64,000 nucleotides of DNA, from NCBI GenBank assembly GCA_964594635.1, contig CAZQMV010000006.1:99808-163807 (forward strand). The letters run 5' to 3'. Numbering within the stretch: the stretch's first letter is position 1; every line of letters begins with the position of its first letter. Both the position numbers and the translations under genes were made by a program. The notes beneath the pieces were generated by a model that was not told where the DNA came from, did no database searches, and was given only the letters and a program-made list of their open reading frames with translations. Positions 28,465-37,067 of this stretch are shown here, one piece after another. The stretch is from Berkiella sp964594635 (lineage in GTDB: Bacteria > Pseudomonadota > Gammaproteobacteria > Berkiellales > Berkiellaceae).

Positions 28465-29289
28465 CTACAAGACAACCAACGTTATTTTATAGCCACTGTG
28501 TTTACGGATATTGATAACGCCCGCTTCAAAAATCAAATACTGGCCTTTAATACCCAATAGTTTACTTTTAATTTGCGGTTGCTTATCAAATGAGAGCGAG
28601 GTTATCTTTTGAGGATAGTGTAAGACAGGATAACTAAATTCCACAACCGCTGCGTTGTGAAGCTCTTTGATACTTTCTTCACCGAATTGAGAGCGAATAT
28701 TAGCAACATCATCATGCAATTTAGATATTAATTCTGCTTTGTATTCCATTAAATTAACAGGTTCATTGTTTCCCATTAACATCTTTCGCCAATTGGTTTT
28801 ATCTGCCACATGCTTGGCAATGGCGACTTCTAACAATCCTGAAATACGACGGGTAGTCACTTCGAAAAAAGGTAATGCGGCTATCGCACCTTGATCTATC
28901 CAACGAGTGGAAACTTGACTCTTGCGTGTGATCCCCACTTTAATGCCTGAAGCATTCGCTAGATAAACGCAATGCGGGATCATGCAATAGGATTGTCCCC
29001 ATTCAGGCTCTCGACAAGATCCTAAATGAAAATGACAACGTTCCGGTTTAACAATACACAGATCTGCGCGCGCTAAGCGCTGCATGCAGGGAAAGCAATA
29101 CCCATCTTGGTAACTTTTTTTAATGCGAGAAGCGCAATTGACACAATAAATTTCACCGCTAAATTGGAGTTCAATGGTTTGACCTAGGTAAGGGTTCAAA
29201 GGTAGCAACTGTGAAGACAACGGCAATTCATAGTTCACCGGTTGTGTTGCGGATACAACCATTTTTGAAAGGGTGCCGTCGAATATCAT
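28465..29289 (-). CDS. DUF2797 protein with zinc-binding cysteines
   Basis: The 274-aa protein has a four-Cys zinc-ribbon-like segment: 'CVNCASRIKKSYQDGYCFPC' at about residues 51-70. It continues with 'HLGSCREPEWGQSYCM' and 'VYLANASGIKVGITRKSQV', hallmarks of DUF2797 in gammaproteobacteria. The later half has features reminiscent of a GIY-YIG fold ('VYLA..SGIKVGIT'). Function unknown; a nucleic-acid role is suggested only by the fold. Head-to-tail with the response regulator upstream, 54 nt away. Confidence 0.82.
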   Translation of the reverse strand: MIFDGTLSKMVVSATQPVNYELPLSSQLLPLNPYLGQTIELQFSGEIYCVNCASRIKKSYQDGYCFPCMQRLARADLCIVKPERCHFHLGSCREPEWGQSYCMIPHCVYLANASGIKVGITRKSQVSTRWIDQGAIAALPFFEVTTRRISGLLEVAIAKHVADKTNWRKMLMGNNEPVNLMEYKAELISKLHDDVANIRSQFGEESIKELHNAAVVEFSYPVLHYPQKITSLSFDKQPQIKSKLLGIKGQYLIFEAGVINIRKHSGYKITLVVL

Positions 29290-29343
29290 AACAGGCTCTA
29301 ATTTAGGTAAGGTTCAAAATGATGCCACAAATAGTGACCAGGA

Positions 29344-30393
29344 TCAATGGGAAGAGGCAGAGCCTGCGGGGGGTAAATGACGAGTCATTTTATATTGGGG
29401 ACGTTGATTAGCCACTTCTTCACCAACCGTTTCCATTTTAGTGCCAACAATACAATTGCGCCCAGCCAGCTTCGCTTCATATAACGCGCTGTCTGCTGCA
29501 CCTACAAGCACTTCTCCAGTAAACTCTTTTGTCGCATCGGCTGTTGCTGCGCCAATACTAATTGTGATGATCCCTTTGCCAGAATTCTTATTAGGGATCT
29601 GCAATGCTTCAACGCAAAGACGCAAACGCTCAGCAACATGCAAGGCACCACTGATTGGCGTGTCTGGTAAAATAATTGAAAATTCTTCGCCACCATAACG
29701 TGCGCCAAAATCGGTTGCGCGATGGATGCCACGTTTTAAAACTTGGGCAACCTGTTGTAAACAGCAATCACCTGCTTGATGACCATAAGTATCATTATAA
29801 ACTTTGAATTGATCAACATCGATCATTAACAATGACATTGCTTTAACTTCACGAATCGCTGTTCGGCAACTACGCACCAATGTCTCTTCAAAAGCACGAC
29901 GATTCCCTAATCGCGTTAACGGATCTTTCAGTGATAATTCAGACAGTAATTGATTTGAAACCAACAGTTTGTCATTCACTTCACGAAGTTGATTTCCGAA
30001 ATCAATTAAATTTTGTCGCATATTCACTAAACGGCGCATTGCATGAATTTTTGCGCGCAGTACCGCTTGCGATACTGGCTTAGTAAGGTAATCATCAGCA
30101 CCTGCTTCGATTCCTTTTACAATACTTTCATCATCGATATGACTACTGACAAAAATGATGGGTGTCCACTGTGAAAAATCATAGCAAGATTGCCGCATGG
30201 TTCTGGTAGCTTCATAACCATCCATTTCAGGCATTTCTACGTCAATTAATACCATATCAGGCTCATGCTCTTCAAACAGCTGCACCGCTTGTGCGCCATT
30301 ATCAGCATAAATAGCTTTATGCCCCATCTCGGCAAGGTAAGCCCCGATGATTTGGCGGTTAATCGTAGAATCATCACATACAAGTACTTTCAT
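29344..30393 (-). CDS. Response regulator with diguanylate cyclase output (PleD/WspR-like)
   Basis: Residues 1-120 form a receiver domain with phosphoacceptor Asp51 in 'VLIDVEMPEMDG' and acidic pair Asp7-Asp8. After a helical linker comes a GGDEF domain with active-site 'GGEEF', preceded by the five-residue-spaced inhibitory site 'RATD'. It should make cyclic di-GMP when phosphorylated and be product-inhibited. No histidine kinase gene is adjacent, so the input is unknown. Confidence 0.92.
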   Translation of the reverse strand: MKVLVCDDSTINRQIIGAYLAEMGHKAIYADNGAQAVQLFEEHEPDMVLIDVEMPEMDGYEATRTMRQSCYDFSQWTPIIFVSSHIDDESIVKGIEAGADDYLTKPVSQAVLRAKIHAMRRLVNMRQNLIDFGNQLREVNDKLLVSNQLLSELSLKDPLTRLGNRRAFEETLVRSCRTAIREVKAMSLLMIDVDQFKVYNDTYGHQAGDCCLQQVAQVLKRGIHRATDFGARYGGEEFSIILPDTPISGALHVAERLRLCVEALQIPNKNSGKGIITISIGAATADATKEFTGEVLVGAADSALYEAKLAGRNCIVGTKMETVGEEVANQRPQYKMTRHLPPAGSASSH

Positions 30394-30484
30394 AAACTGA
30401 ACTATTTACCATCGGGTTAAATGTCTTCAGCCATGTTTATCATGACTATTATAAAAGGATAGCGCAAAAGGCTAGAACATTGGT

Positions 30485-32116
30485 TTATTGAATCTTTTTT
30501 CTGACGTAATCACCTGGCGCTTCTTGGATGATTGTTAACCCACCCATTCCTGGTAAGCGTTTATTCACTTTTTTGTCAACTTGCGACTTCAACCATTCAC
30601 CCCAATGTGACCACCAAGAACCTTCATGAGAAGTTGCTTGCTTTAGCCATTGATTAGGATCAGCACAATTCTTAATATTCATGTCACAAACTTGATAACC
30701 ATATTTCTTTTGGGATGGCGGGTTAACAATGCCTGCAATATGTCCAGACCCTCCTAAGACAAAAGTGACTGGACCACTAAAACATTGAGCCCCTGCAAAG
30801 GTACTTCGCCAAGGAGCAATATGATCTTGTGCCGTCGACAAGAAGTAACAAGGTATCTTGACCTTTTCTAAATCAAGCGATTGTCCTAAAATACTAAGCC
30901 CCTTAGGAACACACAAGCGATTCTCTAAATAAAAATTTCTCAAATAGAAACTATGCATTTTCGCAGGTAAGTTTGATGGATCACAATTCCAATATAATAA
31001 ATCAAAAGGAAAGGGTTTTTTACCGCACAGATAGTTATTAATATAATATGACCATTGTAAATCGTTTGAACGTAATAAGTTAAAAGCACTCATCATGGTT
31101 CGGCCATCGAGGTAACCATTTAACGCCATGGTTTGCTCGATATTTCTCACTTGGTTTTCATCAATGAATACACCAACATCGCCTGGTTCACTAAAATCAA
31201 TCAATGACGTCAAAAAAGTTGCACTATGAATAAGCGGTTTATTTATCGCTTTAAGATAAGCAGTTGCTACTGCCAACAATGTGCCACCAATGCAAAATCC
31301 TAGTGCATTGACACTGTTTTGTTTTGTCTCTTTCATGATGGCTTCAATGCCGGCCAAAATGCCTTCACTTAAATAATTTTCAAAACCCACATCACGATAG
31401 GAACTATCGGGATTTACCCACGAAATCATAAATACCGTATGACCTTGATCAACCAACCACTTCACCAATGATTTCTTTTCGGACAAATCCAAAATATAAT
31501 ATTTATTAATCCATGGAGGAATGATTAGCAAAGGTTTATCGAACACTTTTTCAGTTGTGGGCTCATATTGAATGAGTTGCATCATCCGATTTTGAAAAAC
31601 AACTTTACCTTTTGAAACGGCAATATTTTTCCCTACTGCAAATGCTTTCATATCTGTCATTTGAATTTGCCAATGACCATTCGGATTAGCCATATCATCC
31701 AACCAATTTTGTATACCATGACGAATATTTTCGCCTTGTGAAGCCAAGGTTTGCTCAAGCACTTCAGGATTGGTTAATATAAAATTGGATGGCGATAATG
31801 CATCTAAATATTGTTTAGTCAAAAAATGCATTTGCTTCGCTATTTTTGGATCACTGCTTTTATGTTGCTCTACCCAATCCATCGTTTGCTTTACAAACTG
31901 TAAATAGATCTCGCGATAATAGTTAAAAAGCGGCTGTTCTTTCCATTTAGGATCTTTAAAACGCTTATCCTCAATGGTTTGCTCTGGCTCTATTGGAAAA
32001 GGTTTATTTGCTAACTCATTAAACCACGCAAGAGCAAGGTGGTTCATCTGCGCCCCCATTTTCTGGTAGTCTTGGAACAGCTTAAAAACACTGTGATGAG
32101 AGTTCTCTGATTGCAT
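30485..32116 (-). CDS. phaC: Class I poly(R)-hydroxyalkanoate synthase
   Basis: The 543-aa protein has the lipase-like box 'GFCIGGTLLA' with catalytic Cys275, the Asp in 'STAQDHIAPW' and the His in 'GGSGHIAGIVNP', the catalytic triad of PHA synthases. The length and the N-terminal domain ('FNYYREIYLQFVKQTMDW') fit class I (no PhaE/PhaR subunit). It polymerises 3-hydroxyacyl-CoA into storage granules. No phaA, phaB or phasin gene is near, so the pathway is dispersed. Confidence 0.93.
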   Translation of the reverse strand: MQSENSHHSVFKLFQDYQKMGAQMNHLALAWFNELANKPFPIEPEQTIEDKRFKDPKWKEQPLFNYYREIYLQFVKQTMDWVEQHKSSDPKIAKQMHFLTKQYLDALSPSNFILTNPEVLEQTLASQGENIRHGIQNWLDDMANPNGHWQIQMTDMKAFAVGKNIAVSKGKVVFQNRMMQLIQYEPTTEKVFDKPLLIIPPWINKYYILDLSEKKSLVKWLVDQGHTVFMISWVNPDSSYRDVGFENYLSEGILAGIEAIMKETKQNSVNALGFCIGGTLLAVATAYLKAINKPLIHSATFLTSLIDFSEPGDVGVFIDENQVRNIEQTMALNGYLDGRTMMSAFNLLRSNDLQWSYYINNYLCGKKPFPFDLLYWNCDPSNLPAKMHSFYLRNFYLENRLCVPKGLSILGQSLDLEKVKIPCYFLSTAQDHIAPWRSTFAGAQCFSGPVTFVLGGSGHIAGIVNPPSQKKYGYQVCDMNIKNCADPNQWLKQATSHEGSWWSHWGEWLKSQVDKKVNKRLPGMGGLTIIQEAPGDYVRKKIQ

Positions 32117-32168
32117 GTTTATTCCAGAAAAAATCGCGTTAATATAAGTTTAGGTGCTAAATTAACTC

Positions 32169-33014
32169 ATGCAAGAATCTGCAATACGACAAGATGTGCT
32201 CAATGCTTTTGCAGGACTACAAAGTAGCCTTGATAAATTGTGCGATGCAATAAGGAAAGAATCGGATTTAATTGCTTGGGTGCATGAAGAATCTGATATG
32301 CCTTTATTTTTAGGCGATTTGACGGCAAGAGAAAAAGCGATTGCTCTGTTTAAGCAACTCGATTTTTTGGCTAATCAGGCTCCACGTGAAATTATCGTGT
32401 TACCTGGTTTTATGGGGGCCGGAAGTGAAACAATAGCGCTAGTCAATGATGTTAACCTGGCTAAAGACAAGTTCAAAAAGCAAGTGCTAGCTTTAAAAGC
32501 AGCTCTACTTACCCCAACCCATCTTACAAATGCCATGCAGGCCATGGGTTTTGCACGCATTCATTTAAAGCAATGTTATCGCAAAATCCCTATTCTCAAG
32601 CAAGCCCCTCTCAAAATGAGCTGGACTTGGGCTCATACTAAATCCATTAAACGGATCACCGTCACCAAGGCACAAGAAATGCTGCTTAAAAGAGGCGAAG
32701 ACGCGGGCATTCTTATGCAATTACAAAAACTAGGGTGTTTGCCGCAAAACGAGCAACTCGCCATTGTGCAAGAACTGGCTCCTCATCTGCGTGCGAATAT
32801 TGTTTTATCCGGTGAAACAGCCACTCGGGTAATGATAAAAGGTCCTGTGCCTATCTTCTTTCCTTGTGATAGCCAAACTTCCTATCCCAACTTTAAACCG
32901 CCACTCAAAAAAACTTTACGTGATGAAAAGCGCAGTATTCGAAAAGATGTGAGGCTAGATCCTACTCCATTTTTACCGGCGATCAGAGCGCATCGTTATA
33001 CGAATGGTAGCTAA
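32169..33014 (+). CDS. tus: Tus-like DNA replication terminus site-binding protein
   Basis: The 281-aa protein aligns by eye with Tus: 'REIIVLPGFMGAGSETIALV' corresponds to the Tus LPGV segment, and 'LKMSWTWAHTKSIKRITV' to the Tus segment containing 'FGWANKHIIKNL', which lies in the DNA-contacting interdomain strand region. 'TRVMIKGPVPI' corresponds to 'ARVWYKG'. Lys/Arg-rich tail. Tus blocks replication forks at Ter sites in a polar way. Assignment is from remembered family motifs and is divergent from E. coli Tus; Ter targets of this homologue are unknown. Confidence 0.72.
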   Translation: MQESAIRQDVLNAFAGLQSSLDKLCDAIRKESDLIAWVHEESDMPLFLGDLTAREKAIALFKQLDFLANQAPREIIVLPGFMGAGSETIALVNDVNLAKDKFKKQVLALKAALLTPTHLTNAMQAMGFARIHLKQCYRKIPILKQAPLKMSWTWAHTKSIKRITVTKAQEMLLKRGEDAGILMQLQKLGCLPQNEQLAIVQELAPHLRANIVLSGETATRVMIKGPVPIFFPCDSQTSYPNFKPPLKKTLRDEKRSIRKDVRLDPTPFLPAIRAHRYTNGS

Positions 33015-33017
33015 GTG

Positions 33018-34523
33018 CTATAAGGCATTTTTAAGAGAACTACGAGCTTGTTTGGCAGATTCGGTTTCAGGAAAAAGCTGTACCATCGTGGAAAGTATTC
33101 TGTCACATTGTGTTCGGTTATTTTTCTTCAAGTAGCTTTGCGCTAGCAACCATTGCTCTTGTGCCAATTCTTCGGCAAATATGCCATCGCCTACTTTTTT
33201 GATCAAGATATTTAATATTTTTTCAGCATCATCCCAGTAACCATGATTCCGAAAATTTTGTAATAATGATAGAAACGCTTCTGCTTCAAAATGCATAGCA
33301 GGTTTAGCATAAACTTGATAATGCTTAAACACTTGATTTTTCATTGCCGTTGTTGATTGCGAACTATCTTTTAATGCAAAAATTTTAAAAACAATATTAT
33401 GATAATCTTCGCTTTGCGGTGCCTTCTTTAATAAATTAAACAGCTGAAAATAAACTTCTCGGTTATTAGGATATTGCTCTAATAGTTTATTTAAAATTTG
33501 TTGACCACTTTCATAATTGGATAATGATATTTGATTAATCGCTTCATTAAACTTTTTATGAAATAAACTGGAGCGCTTGTTTTCTTTGAAAATAATGGGT
33601 TCAACTCGTTTGGCAACAAAAAAGGTTCGCCTTAACACTAAACCAATCAGCGCTCCCCCTAACAAACCACCAGCTTGGGGTATGAGGTTAATTGCATTTA
33701 AGGATTCTAATGCCAATAAAATCAATTGAACAATAACCCAAATAGGGATGAGTATTTGGCCAGGAAAATCCATCGTCTTAAATTGTTTGCCATTAAAGTA
33801 ATTCAATCGTAATGATGAATGACCATTTAAAAAGGCAGTTATGGCAATTAATCCACCAACTGCGCCACCCACACATAGAATGGGCATTGAACAATATGGC
33901 ATCAGTAAGCAATAGGTGGAAAGTGTTAAACCGCCACACAAAAGATAAGCGATTATGACAGATGCCATGCCCAAAATGGATTCTAATAAAACACCTACAA
34001 CGACTAAAAAAGCGACATTAACGATAAATTGCAATAGATCGGCATTCATAAACAAACTGGCGATGGCTGAAGAAAATGAAGGAGAAGATGATTTGAATGC
34101 CAGAATTTCTGCTGTGTCTTTTTTAAGTAGACGTAAATATTCTCTACGGCGCTCTTGCCATTTTATGTAATATAAACTGTTATCCGGTAAACATTGGTTT
34201 GTATTAAGACAATCTTGAAACAAAGGGTCGTAACGTTGCATCCAATATAATTCTTGAGATGAAATCATCCCTTCTGATATTTCCATATAGCGGTTATAAC
34301 TGCTATTGATAGCAAGATGTCGTTGTAAATAACGAACATAAAGCGGGAATTCAATCTTGTCTAGTTCAGCTTTAAAATAATAATTGGTGGCTTTGTTGCG
34401 GTAGGCGACATCATTATATTCAAAGAATGCGAATACCAGCAGATGGATACCCACTAGTATACATAAACCCAGCGGCATATATTTCCACCGAGGTTTGGTT
34501 ATGGATGGCTGCGACAAAAACAT
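33018..34523 (-). CDS. Rhomboid-fold membrane protein lacking catalytic residues, with TPR-like C-terminus
   Basis: The 501-aa protein has an N-terminal membrane segment, a periplasmic loop (about 40-150), six further hydrophobic segments and a cytosolic helical-repeat tail (about 325-500). The membrane core resembles rhomboid proteases: 'LLQFIVNVAFLVVVGVLLE' keeps the Asn and GxxxE of the family, but the GxSG serine is Val222 ('GGAVGG') and the TM6 histidine is Gln283 ('PQAGGLLGG'). Both members of the Ser-His dyad are therefore missing, so it should be a pseudoprotease. Tail repeats look TPR-like ('YPNNREVYFQLFNLLKK'). Confidence 0.7.
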   Translation of the reverse strand: MFLSQPSITKPRWKYMPLGLCILVGIHLLVFAFFEYNDVAYRNKATNYYFKAELDKIEFPLYVRYLQRHLAINSSYNRYMEISEGMISSQELYWMQRYDPLFQDCLNTNQCLPDNSLYYIKWQERRREYLRLLKKDTAEILAFKSSSPSFSSAIASLFMNADLLQFIVNVAFLVVVGVLLESILGMASVIIAYLLCGGLTLSTYCLLMPYCSMPILCVGGAVGGLIAITAFLNGHSSLRLNYFNGKQFKTMDFPGQILIPIWVIVQLILLALESLNAINLIPQAGGLLGGALIGLVLRRTFFVAKRVEPIIFKENKRSSLFHKKFNEAINQISLSNYESGQQILNKLLEQYPNNREVYFQLFNLLKKAPQSEDYHNIVFKIFALKDSSQSTTAMKNQVFKHYQVYAKPAMHFEAEAFLSLLQNFRNHGYWDDAEKILNILIKKVGDGIFAEELAQEQWLLAQSYLKKNNRTQCDRILSTMVQLFPETESAKQARSSLKNAL

Positions 34524-34572
34524 GCATCACACACACTTTGTTATTTCTCTAAACTCTATAATTATAGAGGGT

Positions 34573-35694
34573 CTAACCATAGCAGTCGATTTTTGAAGTT
34601 AGCGTTGTTTTTTTACAGGTGCAGCACGTAGATATTGAGATGGCCATGCGATATCTTGATGCAATTCGCGAGCCGCATATAACGGAAAATAAGGATCTCG
34701 GAGGATCTCGGAGCATTTCCCGAGCGAGCAATACCATATCTGCTTGGTGAGTACGAATAATATGATCAGCTTGAGCAGGTGAAATAATCATTCCTACTGC
34801 CCCAGTTGCCAATTTGGCTTCTTTACGAATACGTTCGGCAAAGGCAGTTTGGTAGCCAGGGCCAGCTGGAATATAAACGGAACCGACATTCCCACCACTT
34901 GAGCAATCGATTAAATCGACTCCACAGCCTTTTAAAAGGGTACTTAATTGAACGGAATCATCAATACTCCATCCCTTCTCTACCCAATCAGTTGCTGAGA
35001 TCCTAACAAACAAGGGGTATTCATCTGGCCAGATCTCTCGCACCGCTGTGACAACTTCTAAAAGCAGACGGCAGCGATTCTCAAAACTGCCACCATAGTT
35101 GTCTTTACGTAAGTTGCTAAGAGGCGATAAAAACTCATGAAATAAATAGCCATGAGCACTATGAATTTCTAATACTTTAAAATCTGCTTCTAAGGCTCGC
35201 TTAGCCCCCGCAACGAATGCTGTAGTGATCTCCTTTATTTGAGAAATACTGAGTTCAATTGGCACTAACGAATCTGATGTAAATGGAATACAGGATGGTC
35301 CAACGACCTGCCAGCCTCCCATATTTTTTTCAATTTTATCACCCCCTTCCCAAGGGCGATTGGTGCTCGCTTTTCTACCTGCATGTGCCAATTGAATACC
35401 TGGCACAGCACCTTGAGAGCTTATAAAATTAGCAATACGAGTGAGAAACTCAATATGATCATCTGACCATATGCCTAAATCATAAGGGGTGATACGACCT
35501 TCTGGCGTGACAGCAGTCGCTTCGGTAAACACCAAAGCTGCCCCACCCACTGCTCGCGAACCAAGATGTACTAAGTGCCAATCACTAGCAAAGCCATCAA
35601 TCGAGGAATATTGGCACATGGGAGAAACGGCAATGCGATTTTTGAACTGAATACTTTTGATCTGTAATGCAGAAAATAAGTGCAAATCGTCCAT
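34573..35694 (-). CDS. NADH:flavin oxidoreductase, Old Yellow Enzyme family (frameshifted C-terminus)
   Basis: FMN-dependent ene-reductase of YqjM type: 'FKNRIAVSPMCQYSSIDG' and 'HLGSRAVGGAALVFTEATAV', the 'QLAHAGRKAS' motif, the His pair in 'LEIHSAHGYLFHEFLSP' and 'ARISATDW'-like barrel strand. A perfect 10-bp tandem duplication (GGATCTCGGA, 34693-34702 and 34703-34712) shifts the frame near the end. After it the present tail is low-quality sequence; deleting one copy restores 'RDPYFPLYAARELHQDIAW...' and a stop at 34599-34601, the normal family C-terminus. The last beta-alpha unit helps bind FMN, so activity may be lost or reduced. Confidence 0.88.
   Translation of the reverse strand: MDDLHLFSALQIKSIQFKNRIAVSPMCQYSSIDGFASDWHLVHLGSRAVGGAALVFTEATAVTPEGRITPYDLGIWSDDHIEFLTRIANFISSQGAVPGIQLAHAGRKASTNRPWEGGDKIEKNMGGWQVVGPSCIPFTSDSLVPIELSISQIKEITTAFVAGAKRALEADFKVLEIHSAHGYLFHEFLSPLSNLRKDNYGGSFENRCRLLLEVVTAVREIWPDEYPLFVRISATDWVEKGWSIDDSVQLSTLLKGCGVDLIDCSSGGNVGSVYIPAGPGYQTAFAERIRKEAKLATGAVGMIISPAQADHIIRTHQADMVLLAREMLRDPPRSLFSVICGSRIASRYRMAISISTCCTCKKTTLTSKIDCYG
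34693..34712. repeat. 10-bp tandem duplication causing a frameshift
   Basis: GGATCTCGGA is present twice in direct tandem inside the OYE gene. A 10-bp insertion shifts the reading frame by one base. Confidence 0.92.
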
Positions 35695-35727
35695 GATTTA
35701 AGGAACTCCTGTCGGCTTTTAAGGCAT

Positions 35728-36669
35728 TTAAAGTAGCTCAGGCTGTGATCTCAGCACTGGGCTTTTGAAAATGAATATCCGTCTTAACAATCGCTTGAAT
35801 GATTGTGAATCTAAGCCGCTGATGAAAACACCTATTGAAGCTAAAGCACAAGCAATCACCAAACTGAAGGTTAATGGCTCTTTGCCAAATGCGACTAATA
35901 AGGCCATGGCAGCAATTCGTGCGACATAGGTAATTGTACTCAGCAAATAAACATCGCCAAATTTAACACCATGATCCCACAATTGATAAGCAATACCAGC
36001 ACCACTTAAACCCGTGATGATGGCTAATGAGCCTTGGGTTGCGGTTGGCATCACAAAGGTTTCAAATTGCAGGTGCAATCCCAAACATAATAAAGCCCCT
36101 AAACCACAGTACATGCCAATCATTTCGGTGGGCACATCTTTATAATAACGTGAGAAAGCCGAGTAGCCACCCCACAAAACCGCACCAAATAAAGCTAATA
36201 GATAACCTATGAAATAACGCAGGTTAAACCCATTCATACTAATTTCATGATGTACTAAAACATAGATCCCTAAAAGACCTAACAAAGCACCCAAAATATG
36301 CTGTAGCGTAAAACGTTCTTTGGGCAACATGCTCGTAAAAGCAACGACTAAACAGGGCCACAAGTAGTCGACAAGATCGACATGGGCAACCGGTGCGTAT
36401 TGCGTACCATAGATATAGGCAAAGTCGCTCAAACAAATGCCAGCTAAACCACCAAGCCAAATAAAAGCAGGCTGTTTTAACACCAAGTGCCAAGAGCGAC
36501 GCATGGTCAAGCGCACTGCGGTTAACATAAACGAGCTAAAGAAAATGATGCTTAATACTTCAAAAACAGGCAAGCCATTGACCTCAGAGATCAATAAGGG
36601 CTCAACTGTCCACATAACGAGAGCGCCCAGACCCAGGTAGGTCGCGCGCTTAACAGCAAGATCATGCAA
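35728..36669 (-). CDS. EamA/DMT-family exporter
   Basis: About ten hydrophobic helices in 313 aa arranged as two EamA repeats (residues about 10-140 and 155-290), each with the Pro/Gly-rich helices typical of the drug/metabolite transporter superfamily ('LLGIYVLVHHE', 'GAVLWGGYSAFSRYY'). It resembles YddG-type aromatic amino-acid exporters, but substrate cannot be assigned from sequence. Lies 33 nt upstream of the OYE gene on the same strand, possibly one transcript. Confidence 0.82.
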   Translation of the reverse strand: MHDLAVKRATYLGLGALVMWTVEPLLISEVNGLPVFEVLSIIFFSSFMLTAVRLTMRRSWHLVLKQPAFIWLGGLAGICLSDFAYIYGTQYAPVAHVDLVDYLWPCLVVAFTSMLPKERFTLQHILGALLGLLGIYVLVHHEISMNGFNLRYFIGYLLALFGAVLWGGYSAFSRYYKDVPTEMIGMYCGLGALLCLGLHLQFETFVMPTATQGSLAIITGLSGAGIAYQLWDHGVKFGDVYLLSTITYVARIAAMALLVAFGKEPLTFSLVIACALASIGVFISGLDSQSFKRLLRRIFIFKSPVLRSQPELL

Positions 36670-37067
36670 TTTCGTATCCTCTCTAAAGAGATTACTAAAT
36701 ACATGGGGTTTGATTGGATTTGATTGGATGAAACCAATTTACCGAATTGCATGCCTCACATCGCCCCATGACCACAAAGCACTTCCGGCTTTGCTACGCA
36801 TAAATTAATGATATAGGGGGTGAGGGTCAAGGTTTTTTATATAAGTTATATGAATTTCACGATAATTGGCAATGTTCAAGAATTAACTGGTATCTACACT
36901 TATCAGAACAATTATCAGATAAGGGCCATTAGCTGATTTTAAAGACGATCCCAGTTAAAGTATGAAGCTTCATTTTTTTTAAAGTTTTTATTAGCTAGCT
37001 TATTGACGTTTGTAATGCATTGCTTTACGTTACATGGTTGTTTAACTTAGTAAGGTAGTTTCAAAAA
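36670..37067. other. AT-rich intergenic region between divergent genes
   Basis: No coding potential seen. It holds the 5' regions of the EamA gene (minus) and the ankyrin-RasGEF gene (plus). TTTGATTGGA is duplicated in tandem (36709-36718, 36719-36728), another exact 10-bp duplication. A possible promoter for the RasGEF gene is TTGACG (37003-37008), 17-bp spacer, TACGTT (37026-37031); the -10 is a weak match. Confidence 0.5.
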
